Positions 18,276 to 28,027 of a stretch of DNA of 64,000 bases are shown piece after piece (position 1 is the stretch's first letter; each line of letters starts with the position of its first letter). A program made the position numbers and the translations under genes. This DNA is from Holophagales bacterium (lineage in GTDB: Bacteria > Acidobacteriota > Thermoanaerobaculia > UBA5066). The stretch spans positions 1-64,000 of the forward strand of contig JADJZB010000030.1 of the NCBI GenBank assembly GCA_016719485.1, read 5' to 3'. Under the pieces are notes generated by a model. The model was given only the letters and a program-made list of their open reading frames with translations. It did not search any database and was not told the origin of the DNA.

Positions 18276-18348
18276 GATCTCGCATGCTACCAACAAAGCC
18301 GGCAGGCGGGTCCGAAAGAGACCCTCGCGCGGTTATGCTCCCGGGTGG

Positions 18349-19266
18349 ATGAGACGGCGTCCCCGGCTCCCGGACGTTCCGACGCTGGCCTCGCACCTCC
18401 ATAACCTCGAGGTCGCCTGGCGTGGGCAGCGCCTCGATTCGGATCCCCTTCTCTTTCCACACCGTTATGGGCGGCCGGAAGACCGCGAGGTGGCGGCGTT
18501 CCTGGCGTCGTCGCTCGCCTTCGGACGCGTCGCTTCGATCAATGCTTCTCTCGAGAGGCTCTTCCGCGCCCTCGGGCCGGAGCCGGCGGTGGCCCTTCGC
18601 GGGCAAGGCAAGACCTGGACAGAGCTCGACGGCTTCGTCCACAGGTGGGTCGATGCCGGATCCCTCCTGCCGTTCCTGCGGGCCATCGGCGAGACGCTCC
18701 GGACCGAAGGCTCGCTCGCGGCCCTCTTCGCCTCCGGGGACGACGGAGGCGCCGACTACGTTCCGGCCCTCGCCCGCTTCTTCTCTGTGCTCCGGGAAAG
18801 AACGGGTGTTCCGGCGGGCGCGCTGCCGAGGGGGCTGCGCTTCCTCCTCCCTTCCCCCGCGGAGGGCGGGGCGTGCAAACGGGCACACCTCTTCCTGCGC
18901 TGGACGGTGCGCAGGGGCGACGTGGACCTCGGTCTCTGGCGCGGGCCGGGCTTCTCCACCGCGCGCCTCCTCCTCCCGATGGACACCCACGTCCACAGGA
19001 TCTCCCGCTACCTCGGCCTGACGGCCCGCCCGACGGCCGACCTGCGGGCCTCGCGGGAGGCGACCGGGTGGCTCGCGAAGGTCGACCCTGAGGACCCCGT
19101 GCGGTTCGACTGGTCGCTCTCCCGCCTCGGCATCCTCGCCGAGTGCGTGCGCGACCCGCGCCGTTCCCGGTGCGGCGACTGCGCCGTCCGCCCCGTCTGC
19201 CGCGCGGCCAGCCCTTCGGGACGGCCGCCTGTACGATCCCACGCGACAGGAGCTATCCCCGCATGA
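18349..19266 (+). CDS. TIGR02757-like (DUF2400) protein, endonuclease III-like fold
   Basis: The start is the ATG at 18349 (MRRRPRLPDVPTL); longer in-frame starts would overlap hflX. The 305-residue protein has LLFPHRYGRPEDREVAAFLASSLAFGRV, then KRAHLFLRWTVRRGDVDLGLW and LLLPMDTHVHRISRYLGL, which match the TIGR02757 family as I know it. The C-terminus has a four-cysteine cluster, C-x8-C-x2-C-x5-C, close to the C-x6-C-x2-C-x5-C iron-sulfur loop of endonuclease III. The conserved Asp of that fold is probably in PMDTHVHR. A DNA-related role is inferred and no activity is established. It overlaps the next gene by ATGA. Confidence 0.75.
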   Translation: MRRRPRLPDVPTLASHLHNLEVAWRGQRLDSDPLLFPHRYGRPEDREVAAFLASSLAFGRVASINASLERLFRALGPEPAVALRGQGKTWTELDGFVHRWVDAGSLLPFLRAIGETLRTEGSLAALFASGDDGGADYVPALARFFSVLRERTGVPAGALPRGLRFLLPSPAEGGACKRAHLFLRWTVRRGDVDLGLWRGPGFSTARLLLPMDTHVHRISRYLGLTARPTADLRASREATGWLAKVDPEDPVRFDWSLSRLGILAECVRDPRRSRCGDCAVRPVCRAASPSGRPPVRSHATGAIPA

Positions 19267-19856
19267 ACCTCTCGAAGAGCCGGATCTTCCTCATCGCCCT
19301 CGGGGCGATCGTCACTCTCGCCCTCGGCATCACCTACCGCGGAGCCCTCCGGAAGGGCTCGACGAAGGTCATCGAGCCGCCGCCCGCCGCAGCCGCAGCC
19401 GAAGCAGCCGCCAGACCCGGCCCGAGCCCCGTCACCCTGAAGGACGGCACGACGCGCGACCTGTCCGCCCCGTCCGGGAAGCTCCTCGTCGTCCACTTCT
19501 GGGCGACCTGGTGCGCCCCGTGCGAGGAAGAGCTGCCCGGCCTCCTCGCCTGGTGGAGAGGGGTGAAGTCCAACCCGCGGATCGAGCTCGTGGCCGTCTC
19601 GGTCGACGAGGAGTGGACGGTGGTCGACGGCTTCCTGGCGAAACGGAACGCGGGCGACCTCCCTATCGCCCTCGACCCGAAGAAGAGCGCCGCCTCGGCC
19701 TTCGGAACGGAGAAGTTTCCGGAGACCTGGTTCCTCTCCCCGGACGGGGAGGTCCTCCTGCACCAGGTGGGCGCGCAGGACTGGACCTCGCCAGCCGCCC
19801 GATCGGCTCTCGACGCGCTGGCGGCAAAGGCCCTGGCCAGCCCCGCGGCCGGCTGA
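19263..19856 (+). CDS. TlpA-like membrane-anchored thioredoxin
   Basis: A 197-residue thiol-disulfide protein. The start is the ATG at 19263, overlapping the previous stop. One N-terminal membrane segment (IFLIALGAIVTLALGITY) is followed by a Pro/Ala-rich linker and a thioredoxin fold facing the periplasm. The active site is FWATWCAPCEEELPGL with a CAPC motif, and the cis-proline is in KFPETWFL. Such proteins reduce periplasmic disulfides, often for cytochrome c maturation; no cytochrome genes are nearby, so the target is unknown. Confidence 0.87.
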   Translation: MNLSKSRIFLIALGAIVTLALGITYRGALRKGSTKVIEPPPAAAAAEAAARPGPSPVTLKDGTTRDLSAPSGKLLVVHFWATWCAPCEEELPGLLAWWRGVKSNPRIELVAVSVDEEWTVVDGFLAKRNAGDLPIALDPKKSAASAFGTEKFPETWFLSPDGEVLLHQVGAQDWTSPAARSALDALAAKALASPAAG

Positions 19857-19914
19857 CCGGCGGCGGCCGGAACCTTTTCGCCCCGGCTCCGTTACTCAGG
19901 GCGGGGAGACCGAC

Positions 19915-20511
19915 ATGAGGGAGATCAGGTCCACTGCAAACGCCCTCTTCTGGTTCGCGCTGTTCGTTCTCGGCTACACGCTCGTCGTCCCCCCGCCTGA
20001 GGGAACCGGCCACGGCAGCCGGCCGCGGTTCCTGAGGATGGTGATCGAGGAGACCGGGACGCCGGGGCACGGGGAAAGGGTGAGCATCACCGTTCCCTGG
20101 TTCCTCTTCCGCGGCGGTCTCCACGCCGTCTCGGCCCGGAAGCTGCAGCGCGAAGCGAACCTCCACTTCGACGACACCGTCGCCTCGGAGATCGTCCGGG
20201 AGATCTGGACGGAGCTGGCCGGAAAGCCCGACGGGACCGACGTCGTGAAGCTCCACGAAGGCAGCGAGATGACGTTTCGCCGGGAGAAGGGCGAGATTCA
20301 CCTGACGGTGAAGGAAGGGGTCGGCGAAGAGGACGGGCCGCCCCGCCAGATCGTCACCATCCGCTTCCCCGCCCGCTACATGGAAGCTGCCGTCTCGGGT
20401 GACGAGGACCTCGACATCCGCGCCCTCTTCGAGGAGATGCGGGACGCCGCCCGCGGCGACGTCATCGAGGTGACGAGCGACGACGCCCACGTGAGGGTCG
20501 TCATCGACTGA
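19915..20511 (+). CDS. Membrane-anchored protein of unknown function
   Basis: I do not recognise this 198-residue protein. It begins with a short cytoplasmic stretch and one membrane segment (ALFWFALFVLGYTLVV). A soluble domain with alternating charged beta strands follows, for example RVSITVPWFLFRGGLHAVSA and REKGEIHLTVKEG. The C-terminus, IEVTSDDAHVRVVID, again looks like beta structure. There are no cysteines or nucleotide-binding motifs. It follows the TlpA-like gene after 58 bp on the same strand and is convergent with the next gene across a hairpin. A good purine-rich ribosome site (GGGGAGACCGAC) precedes the ATG. Confidence 0.75.
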   Translation: MREIRSTANALFWFALFVLGYTLVVPPPEGTGHGSRPRFLRMVIEETGTPGHGERVSITVPWFLFRGGLHAVSARKLQREANLHFDDTVASEIVREIWTELAGKPDGTDVVKLHEGSEMTFRREKGEIHLTVKEGVGEEDGPPRQIVTIRFPARYMEAAVSGDEDLDIRALFEEMRDAARGDVIEVTSDDAHVRVVID

Positions 20512-20520
20512 CAGTGTCGC

Positions 20521-20566
20521 GGGGGAACCCGGACCGCCGGTTTCCCCCGCAGCCCCCTCCGCGCGG
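20521..20566. repeat. Inverted copy of the 11.7-kb hairpin repeat
   Basis: The 28 bp at 20521-20548 are the exact reverse complement of 11791-11818. The next 18 bp contain CCCCCTCCGCGCGG, matching the reverse complement of the spacer between the two copies at 11741-11818. Three copies in one window, always just after a gene end, mark this as a dispersed intergenic element of about 45 bp. Confidence 0.8.
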
Positions 20567-20593
20567 CAGGGAAGGCTTCGCGACGAAGTTAAC

Positions 20594-20618
20594 GGGGAGG
20601 CTCGTGGCGAGCCTCCCC
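20594..20618. terminator. Hairpin between convergent genes
   Basis: A perfect 11-bp stem (GGGGAGGCTCG at 20594-20604, its complement at 20608-20618) with a TGG loop lies between the stops of the rightward 19915-20511 gene and the leftward 20627-21166 gene. There is no U-tract, so it may serve as a two-way attenuating or rho-assisted terminator. Confidence 0.6.
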
Positions 20619-20626
20619 GATCCACT

Positions 20627-21166
20627 TCAGTCCATGTCGAACGGGTCCCTGTCCATGGCCGCGACGAGGCGGTCGAGGCGGAGGCGGCTCGGACCGAAGG
20701 CGATGCGGATCTCGCCGTTCTCGCAGCGGACTTCCCGCACCTCGAGCGAGAGCTCGGGCGGGAGGACCGTGGAGAGGTTGAGGACGACGACGCGGTCGTC
20801 GGGGTAGAAGAACGCGAAGCCCGGCGGCTGGTGGGCGACGATCCGCTTGATGACCCAGGGCGGGATCGGGATGAAGCCGAAGACCTTCAGCTCCTCCAGC
20901 GCGAAACCGAGCCAGCCGTCGCGGAAGCGGATCGACGTGACCTTGCTCTTCAGCGGAAAGCGGAACCCCTTCTTCACCTTGATCGTCAGGCCCAGGACGC
21001 CGCCGTCGGCCTCGACCTGGATGCCGGAGATCTCCGGGACCCGCTGCGTCGCCCGGTGGAGAAAGGTGTTGATCGTCTGCTCGTCGATGACGATGACGAG
21101 CCCCTCCCATCGGACGGAGAGGGACGGGACGTCGACCGTCGGCGGCTGGGTGCTCGGAACGCTCAT
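20627..21166 (-). CDS. Conserved-looking protein of unknown function
   Basis: A 179-residue protein starting at the ATG at 21164-21166 (MSVPSTQPPTVDVP). I do not recognise it with confidence. It has no signal peptide. The body is rich in beta strands with a repeated pattern of self-like segments (LSVRWEGLVIVIDEQTINTFL, VLGLTIKVKKGFRFPLKSKV, and GEIRIAFGPSRLRL). This hints at a lipid- or surface-binding beta structure of the LmeA/DUF2993 kind, but that is only a guess. It ends 9 bp from a strong hairpin. The UbiA gene lies upstream on the same strand, 39 bp away, and may be cotranscribed. Confidence 0.7.
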   Translation of the reverse strand: MSVPSTQPPTVDVPSLSVRWEGLVIVIDEQTINTFLHRATQRVPEISGIQVEADGGVLGLTIKVKKGFRFPLKSKVTSIRFRDGWLGFALEELKVFGFIPIPPWVIKRIVAHQPPGFAFFYPDDRVVVLNLSTVLPPELSLEVREVRCENGEIRIAFGPSRLRLDRLVAAMDRDPFDMD

Positions 21167-21204
21167 GCCGGGACGATCGTACCCGATCGCAGGCACGCGA
21201 CCGG

Positions 21205-22188
<984 letters not shown>

Positions 22189-22330
22189 GAGGACGTCCGT
22201 CGAGGCTACACCGAAGTCCTCTGATATCCTCGCCGGTCGGCCCCCCGGCCCGGAAACGGCCTGGCGGGGCGCCTTCGTGTCGGACCGGCCCGACGGGGCG
22301 GATCCTGAAACGCGATCGCAAAGAGGGACC

Positions 22331-23362
22331 ATGGCCTGCAAATACGGCTCCCACCGCGTCCTCGAGCCGAAGGGCGTTCTTCCCCAGCCCGCGCTCCGCC
22401 TCGACAACGACTTCTCGAAGATCGGGGAGAACGAGATCCTCGTCGACGTGAGCGCGCTGAACATCGACTCGGCGAGCTTCACGCAGATCGAAGAGGAGGC
22501 CGGAGGCGACCTGGCGAAGATCGCGTCGAAGATCCTCTCGATCGTCGCCGAGCGCGGAAAGATGCAGAACCCCGTCACCGGCTCGGGCGGGATGTTCATC
22601 GGTACGGTCGCGAAGGTCGGCGCGGCGCTCGCGGGGCGGGACCTGAAGCCGGGCGACCGGATCGCGAGCCTCGTCTCCCTCAGCCTGACGCCGCTGAAGA
22701 TCGCGCGGATCGTGAAGATCCACCCCGAGATCGACCGCGTCGAAGTGGAGGCGCAGGCCGTCCTCTTCGAGAGCGGCATCTACGCGAAGCTCCCCGCCGA
22801 CATGGACGAGGGGCTCGCGCTCGCCGCCCTCGACGTCGCCGGCGCGCCCGCACAGGCCGCCAAGCTCGTGAAGCCGGGGCAGAGCGTTCTCATCCTCGGC
22901 GCGGGGGGCAAGAGCGGGATGCTCGTCGCCTGGGAGGCGATGAAGCGCGTCGGCCCCACGGGCCGCGTCGTCGGGAACGTCTACCTGAAAGAGGACGCCG
23001 AGACGCTCGCGAGCCTCGACCTCTGCCACGAGGTCGTCGTGGCCGACGCGACGAAGCCGGTCGCGCTGATGGAGGCCGTCCTCGCCGCGAACGGCGGTGC
23101 CGAGTACGACGTCGTCTTCAACTGCGTGAACGTGCAGAACACCGAGATGAGCAGCATCCTGCCCTGCCGGCAGGAAGGGACCGTCTACTTCTTCAGCATG
23201 GCGACGCACTTCGGCAAGGCCGCGCTCGGCGCCGAGGGCGTCGGCAAGGACGTCACCATGATCGTCGGCAACGGCTACACGAAGGGGCACGCCGAGATCA
23301 CGCTGGCCGAGCTGCGCGAGAACGCGAAGCTCCGCCGGCTCTTCGAAACCCGCTACGTCTGA
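22331..23362 (+). CDS. kdd: L-erythro-3,5-diaminohexanoate dehydrogenase
   Basis: It oxidatively deaminates 3,5-diaminohexanoate to 5-amino-3-oxohexanoate with NAD(P)+, the third step of lysine fermentation. The 343-residue protein starts at ATG 22331 behind AAGAGGGACC. It has an alcohol-dehydrogenase-like two-domain layout with a Rossmann motif VLILGAGGKSGMLVAWEA. The N-terminal part reads YGSHRVLEPKGVLPQPALRL, followed by SGGMFIGTVAKVG, a pattern I associate with Kdd. It is the first gene of the seven-gene lysine cluster, so the cluster promoter should lie in the 142-bp gap shared with ubiA. Confidence 0.93.
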   Translation: MACKYGSHRVLEPKGVLPQPALRLDNDFSKIGENEILVDVSALNIDSASFTQIEEEAGGDLAKIASKILSIVAERGKMQNPVTGSGGMFIGTVAKVGAALAGRDLKPGDRIASLVSLSLTPLKIARIVKIHPEIDRVEVEAQAVLFESGIYAKLPADMDEGLALAALDVAGAPAQAAKLVKPGQSVLILGAGGKSGMLVAWEAMKRVGPTGRVVGNVYLKEDAETLASLDLCHEVVVADATKPVALMEAVLAANGGAEYDVVFNCVNVQNTEMSSILPCRQEGTVYFFSMATHFGKAALGAEGVGKDVTMIVGNGYTKGHAEITLAELRENAKLRRLFETRYV

Positions 23363-23443
23363 GGGTCCGCGCCCGCCGGGCGCCTTTCCCGCGGCCGCCG
23401 CGTGCGGCGCGGCCGGACGTCGAACGTCCCCACGGAGGCTCAC

Positions 23444-24268
23444 ATGAGCGAGAAGGTCATCATCACCTGCGCCGTCACCGGCGCCGAGACGACCCGGGAG
23501 TCGCAGCCCGCCCTCCCGGTCACCCCCGAGGAGATCGCGCAGAGCGCCTTCGAGGCCTGGGAGGCCGGCGCCGCGGTCCTCCACCTCCACGTGCGGCACG
23601 ACGACGGCTCGCCGACGCAGGACGTCGCCGTCTTCCGGAAGGCGATCGAGCTCGTCCGGTCGCGGTGCGACATCGTCGTGGAGTGCACGACGGGCGGCGC
23701 CGTCGGGATGACGCCCGAGGAGCGCCTCCAGCCCGTGACGCTCAAGCCCGAGATGGCGAGCCTCGACTGCGGGACCGTCAACTTCGGCGACGAGTACATC
23801 GTCAACACGCTCCCCGTCATGCGGCAGTTCGCGAAGGCGATGCGCGAGCACGGCGTCCGCCCGACGCTCGAGTGCTTCGACCTCGGGCACGTCTACGCGA
23901 GCCACATCCTGATCAAGGAAGGGCTCCTCGACGAGCCGTACCACTACGGCCTCGTCCTGAACGTCCCCGGCTCGGCGAAGTACGAGGTCGACGTCCTCGA
24001 CTTCTTCGTGAGAAAGCTCCCGAAGGGGGCGCACTGGACCGTCATGGGGATCGGCGGCAAGGCGAACCTCGACGCGATCTATGGAGCCCTCGCCCTCGGC
24101 GGGAACATCCGCGTCGGCTTCGAGGACAACATCTACTACACGAAGGGGCGCCTCGCGAAGAGCAACGCCGAGCTCGTGGAGCGCGCCGCCCGCATCGCGA
24201 AGGACTGCGGCCGGGAGCTCGCGCGGCCCGACGACGTCCGCGCGATGCTGAAGCTCCGGAAGGCCTGA
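23444..24268 (+). CDS. kce: 3-keto-5-aminohexanoate cleavage enzyme
   Basis: It condenses 5-amino-3-oxohexanoate with acetyl-CoA to give 3-aminobutyryl-CoA and acetoacetate. The protein has 274 residues and belongs to the BKACE (DUF849) family. Metal ligands are His47 and His49 in HLHVRHDDGSP, and further family motifs are CTTGGAVGMTPEERL, MASLDCGTVNFGD and VGFEDNIYYTKG, with the Glu near the C-terminal end that completes the zinc site. The ATG at 23444 follows a GGAGG-containing site. It lies 81 bp after kdd and 7 bp before kamA. Confidence 0.95.
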   Translation: MSEKVIITCAVTGAETTRESQPALPVTPEEIAQSAFEAWEAGAAVLHLHVRHDDGSPTQDVAVFRKAIELVRSRCDIVVECTTGGAVGMTPEERLQPVTLKPEMASLDCGTVNFGDEYIVNTLPVMRQFAKAMREHGVRPTLECFDLGHVYASHILIKEGLLDEPYHYGLVLNVPGSAKYEVDVLDFFVRKLPKGAHWTVMGIGGKANLDAIYGALALGGNIRVGFEDNIYYTKGRLAKSNAELVERAARIAKDCGRELARPDDVRAMLKLRKA

Positions 24269-24275
24269 GGCTGCG

Positions 24276-25544
24276 ATGAAGTACCCGACCGTCGACTTCC
24301 GCTCCATCCCGCTCTTCGCCGGCGTGACCGACGCCGAGTGGAACGACTGGACCTGGCACATGAAGAACGGGATCCGGGACATCGAGACGCTCGAGAAGGT
24401 CGTCAAGCTCACGGACCTCGAGCGGGACCAGATCCAGCAGTGCCTCGGCAAGTTCACGATGGAGATCACCCCCTACTACGCGGCGCTGATGGACCGCGAC
24501 GATCCGGAGTGCCCCGTGAGGATGCAGTCGGTGCCGCGGATCGCCGAGATGCACGACGACCCCTCGGACATGGCGGACCCTCTGCACGAGGACGTCGACA
24601 GCCCCGTCCCGGGGCTGACCCACCGCTACCCCGACCGGGTCCTCCTCCTCGTGACGAACATCTGCAGCATGAACTGCCGGCACTGCACGCGCCGGCGGCT
24701 CGTCGGCGACGAGGACGTCGACATGCCGGAGGACTACGTCTCCGCGGCGATCGAGTACATCCGGAACACGCCGACGGTCCGCGACGTCCTCCTCAGCGGC
24801 GGCGACCCGCTCGTCCTCCCGGACGACAAGCTCCGGTCGATCCTCCGGCGCCTCCGGGAGATCCCGCACGTCGAGATCATCCGGATCGGGACGCGGATGC
24901 CGGTCGTCCTGCCGCAGCGGATCACCGACGGGCTCGTGAACATGCTCAAGCAGTTCCACCCCGTCTGGGTGAACGTCCACTTCAACCACCCCAAGGAGAT
25001 CACCGCCGAGGCGAAGGCCGCCTGCGAGAGGCTCGCCGACGCCGGCATCCCGCTCGGGAACCAGAGCGTCCTCCTGCGCGGGATCAACGACGACCCGGTC
25101 GTCATGAAGAAGCTCGTCCACAAGCTGATGACGGTCCGGGTGCGGCCCTACTACATCTACCAGTGCGACCTCTCGCTCGGCATCAGCCACTTCCGGACGT
25201 CGGTCGCCAAGGGGATCGAGATCATCGAGTCGCTCCGCGGGCACACGACCGGCCTCGCCGTCCCGACGTTCGTCGTCGACGCGCCGGGAGGCGGCGGGAA
25301 GATCCCGGTCATGCCGAACTACCTCATCTCGATGGCCGAGGGGAAGGCCGTCCTGCGCAACTACGAGGGGGTCATCACGACCTACTCCTGGCCGCAGGGG
25401 CGCGGACCCGCGAACGCGGCGCGGAAGGAAGAAGGGGACGACGCGAAGTACCGGGCAAAGGACGGCGTCGCGATGCTTCTCTCGGGCGACAAGCGCCGCA
25501 TCGAGCCGAGCGACCTGATCCGCCACAAGCGCAACGAGGACTGA
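24276..25544 (+). CDS. kamA: L-lysine 2,3-aminomutase
   Basis: This radical SAM/PLP enzyme moves the alpha-amino group of lysine to C3 to make beta-lysine, the first fermentation step. The protein has 422 residues. The radical SAM motif CSMNCRHC gives Cys130, Cys134 and Cys137, followed by TRRRLVGDED. The PLP lysine is Lys342 in APGGGGKIPV. The LLSGGDPL and HFNHPKEIT segments are typical. The length and the C-terminal extension fit true KamA rather than the shorter EpmB/YjeK beta-lysylation enzymes, and the cluster context supports this. Confidence 0.96.
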   Translation: MKYPTVDFRSIPLFAGVTDAEWNDWTWHMKNGIRDIETLEKVVKLTDLERDQIQQCLGKFTMEITPYYAALMDRDDPECPVRMQSVPRIAEMHDDPSDMADPLHEDVDSPVPGLTHRYPDRVLLLVTNICSMNCRHCTRRRLVGDEDVDMPEDYVSAAIEYIRNTPTVRDVLLSGGDPLVLPDDKLRSILRRLREIPHVEIIRIGTRMPVVLPQRITDGLVNMLKQFHPVWVNVHFNHPKEITAEAKAACERLADAGIPLGNQSVLLRGINDDPVVMKKLVHKLMTVRVRPYYIYQCDLSLGISHFRTSVAKGIEIIESLRGHTTGLAVPTFVVDAPGGGGKIPVMPNYLISMAEGKAVLRNYEGVITTYSWPQGRGPANAARKEEGDDAKYRAKDGVAMLLSGDKRRIEPSDLIRHKRNED

Positions 25545-25551
25545 GGGCGCG

Positions 25552-26406
25552 TTGACCGGCCTCGAGGGCGTCGCGGGAGGGGTCACGGCGGTGACCGGAT
25601 TCGAGAAGGGGTCGGGGAAGACCACCTTCCTGAACGCCCTCCTGCCGGTCGCCCGCAGGGCCGGCCCCGTGGCCGTCTTCAGCGTCGGGGTCGACGGCGG
25701 GCTGAAGGCCCGGAGCGGCGCGGCCGCGCCGGAGGTCCTCGTCGAGGAGGGAGACGTCGTCCTGACGACCGACCTCTTCGCGCGCGCCTCGTCGGCCCGG
25801 CTCGAGGTTCTCGAGACGCTGCCGGGCCGGTCCGTCCTGGGCCGGCTCCTTCTCGGCCGGGCGGTCCGGCGCGGCGGCGTGACGCTCGTGGGCGCCGACA
25901 GCCTCGCCGCCCTCTCGGGTGCGGTGCGCCTCGTCCGCGAGGAGAGATGGGCCGTCTCGGCGATCGTCGACGGCGCCGCCGACCGCGTGACGCAGCTGGG
26001 TGCGCTCGGGGACGTCGGGTTCGTCTACACCGTCCGTGTCGACCCGGGAAACCTGCCGCGCGTCGCCGGGCGCCTGCGCGCGCTCGTCGCGCTCTCCCAG
26101 CTGTCCGTCGTGCCCGACCCGCCGGCGGGCGCGTTGCGCCTCGAAGGGCCCCTCACCGACGAGGTGAGGCAGGGACTGCCCGAGGGCCTCGTCGCGCTTT
26201 CCGTCGAGGACTTCACGAAGGTGTTCCTTTCCCCGGCGGATCTGCTCCGCTTCCTTTCGCGGGTGACGTGCAGCGTGAGGCGGGGCTTCCGGCTTCTCGG
26301 CGTCGTCCCCGCGCTCCGGGGCGTCGGGCCGGAGGATCTGCGTCACGCGGTGGGTCCGGCGGTCGCCGCCCGGCTCCTCCCGAATCCGTACGAGGTGGCG
26401 GCGTGA
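25552..26406 (+). CDS. kamB: P-loop protein in kamB position of the lysine cluster
   Basis: A 284-residue protein with a TTG start just after kamA. A Walker A motif, GFEKGSGKTT, lies at residues 16-25. The rest is Val/Ala/Leu-rich with no other motif I recognise. In known lysine-fermentation clusters two genes, kamB and kamC, sit between kamA and kamD and their products have been proposed to help or reactivate the B12 aminomutase. Position and neighbours match that arrangement exactly; the symbol rests on synteny, not on sequence I can compare. The stop overlaps the kamC start (GTGA at 26403-26406). Confidence 0.72.
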   Translation: MTGLEGVAGGVTAVTGFEKGSGKTTFLNALLPVARRAGPVAVFSVGVDGGLKARSGAAAPEVLVEEGDVVLTTDLFARASSARLEVLETLPGRSVLGRLLLGRAVRRGGVTLVGADSLAALSGAVRLVREERWAVSAIVDGAADRVTQLGALGDVGFVYTVRVDPGNLPRVAGRLRALVALSQLSVVPDPPAGALRLEGPLTDEVRQGLPEGLVALSVEDFTKVFLSPADLLRFLSRVTCSVRRGFRLLGVVPALRGVGPEDLRHAVGPAVAARLLPNPYEVAA

Positions 26407-28013
26407 GCCAGGGGATCTGGACGTACGCGGGCGCGGACGCGCTCTGGCGCCGCTTCCTGCCCATGACCCCGTTCGGCCGGGACGCGAAGGCACGGATGGT
26501 CCCGATGACCGAGCGGGCCGCGCTCGAGGAGCGCTACGACCTCACCGACGCGGCTCTCGCCCTCCTCGGGGGGCTCGACGCCGACCGCGTGACGCTCGAC
26601 CGGATCCACCATCACCTGCGCCGCCTGCCCCGATTCCCGGAGACGCCGCAGGAGGTCTTCGACGACGTCGAGGTCTTCCAGCTCAAGAAGTTCCTCTTCA
26701 ACCACCGGAGCCTCCTCTCGCTCCTGCCGGAGACGCTCGGGCAGCGGTTCGGGTTGAGGGAAATTCCCGGCGGCCTCGCCGACCTGCTCGGGACTGGGCG
26801 CCAGGGGGACGAATCGTTCTACGTCGCGGACGCGTACGACCCGGAGCTCGCCGAGATCCGCCGCGCGCTCCGGGAGGCCGACGCCGCGTCGCGGCGCCTG
26901 CGCGAGGAGTACGAGAGCGCGGTCCTCGAGCGCTGGGGCTTCGCCTTCGAGGGGCGCGCGTTTCTCCTCGTGCCCCGGGAACGGATCGGCGACGCCTCGG
27001 CCGCCGCGGCGCTCCTCGACCTCGAGCCGTGGGACGCGGACCGGCTCTGCGCTCGCCCGCGCCCGATTGCCGAGGCGCTCCGCCTCGCCGAGGAGACGGT
27101 CGCGCTCCTCTCGCGCGAGCGCTCGCTCGAGGCGCGCGTCCTCGCGTCGCTCTCCGTACCGCTTCGCGAGGCGCTCCCGTTCTTCCTCGAGCAGGCCAAG
27201 GCCGTCGAAGTCTTCGACCTCGCGCTCGCGGGGGCACACCTCGCGCGGGAGGTGGGGCTCACGCGCCCGATCCTCCACGAGGGCGGGATCGTCGTCGAGA
27301 GCGGCCGGCACCTGCCGACGGAAGCGCTCTGCGAGAGCCTCGGGACGCCGTACGCGCCGCTCGACGCCACGTTCGGCGGCGGTCCGACGGTGATCTTCGG
27401 CTCGAACATGGGCGGGAAGACGGTCGTCCTGAAGACGCTCGCCTTCCTCCAGCTCGTCGCGCAGGCGGGGCTCTTCGTCCCCGCCGCCCGCTTCGCGACG
27501 CGCGTCTTCCGTCACCTGCACTACGTGGGAGAAGGACGGGAGCGCGAGGAGGGGCGGGGCCTCTCCGGGTTCGGCTTCGAGATCCGCCAGTTCAACGAGG
27601 CGCACGCCGATTTCGGCGGCGAGACGCTCGCCCTCTTCGACGAGTTCGCCCGGACGACGAGCTCGGGAGAGGCCGAGGCGCTTCTGTCGGCGATCCTCGA
27701 AGAGCTCGCCGGGAAACCCCGTGTCGTCGCGCTCTTCTCGACCCACTTCCGCGGCGTCCGCCGGCTGCCCGGTGTCCGCTACCTCCGGATGGGCGGGCTC
27801 GACCGGACGCGCCTCGACCTCGCGGCGCCCGACGGTACGGGCGACGCGGACCTCGCCGCCCGTATCCGGCACATCGACCGGCAGATGCGCTTCTGCCTCG
27901 AGCCCGACGCCCCGGGCGAGCGGCGCTCCGACGCCATCGCCGTCGCGGCGCTTCTGGGCCTCTCCCCGGCTCTCGCGCGGCGGGCCGGGGACTTCCTGAA
28001 GCAAGAAGACTGA
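26403..28013 (+). CDS. kamC: MutS-like ATPase KamC
   Basis: A 536-residue protein with a MutS C-terminal ATPase: Walker A GSNMGGKTVVLK at residues 333-344, Walker B ALFDEFARTT near 413, and STHF as the switch. It lacks the MutS mismatch-binding and connector domains; the first 300 residues look like a helical lever/clamp only. It is therefore not a mismatch repair protein. In lysine-fermenting bacteria a MutS-like KamC is encoded next to the aminomutase, and a role in exchanging damaged cobalamin or in activation is proposed but unproven. The GTG start overlaps kamB, and kamD follows after 14 bp. Confidence 0.85.
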   Translation: MSQGIWTYAGADALWRRFLPMTPFGRDAKARMVPMTERAALEERYDLTDAALALLGGLDADRVTLDRIHHHLRRLPRFPETPQEVFDDVEVFQLKKFLFNHRSLLSLLPETLGQRFGLREIPGGLADLLGTGRQGDESFYVADAYDPELAEIRRALREADAASRRLREEYESAVLERWGFAFEGRAFLLVPRERIGDASAAAALLDLEPWDADRLCARPRPIAEALRLAEETVALLSRERSLEARVLASLSVPLREALPFFLEQAKAVEVFDLALAGAHLAREVGLTRPILHEGGIVVESGRHLPTEALCESLGTPYAPLDATFGGGPTVIFGSNMGGKTVVLKTLAFLQLVAQAGLFVPAARFATRVFRHLHYVGEGREREEGRGLSGFGFEIRQFNEAHADFGGETLALFDEFARTTSSGEAEALLSAILEELAGKPRVVALFSTHFRGVRRLPGVRYLRMGGLDRTRLDLAAPDGTGDADLAARIRHIDRQMRFCLEPDAPGERRSDAIAVAALLGLSPALARRAGDFLKQED

Positions 28014-28027
28014 CCCGAGGAGGACCC

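Noticed and set aside
22189..22330. A lysine or cobalamin riboswitch ahead of kdd
   Set aside because: The gap is only 142 bp and shared with a divergent gene, and I could not find the B12-box or lysine-box pattern in it.
26403..28013. A DNA mismatch repair MutS or MutS2 gene
   Set aside because: It has no mismatch-recognition domain, connector or Smr nuclease, and it sits inside the lysine operon; the KamC assignment fits better.
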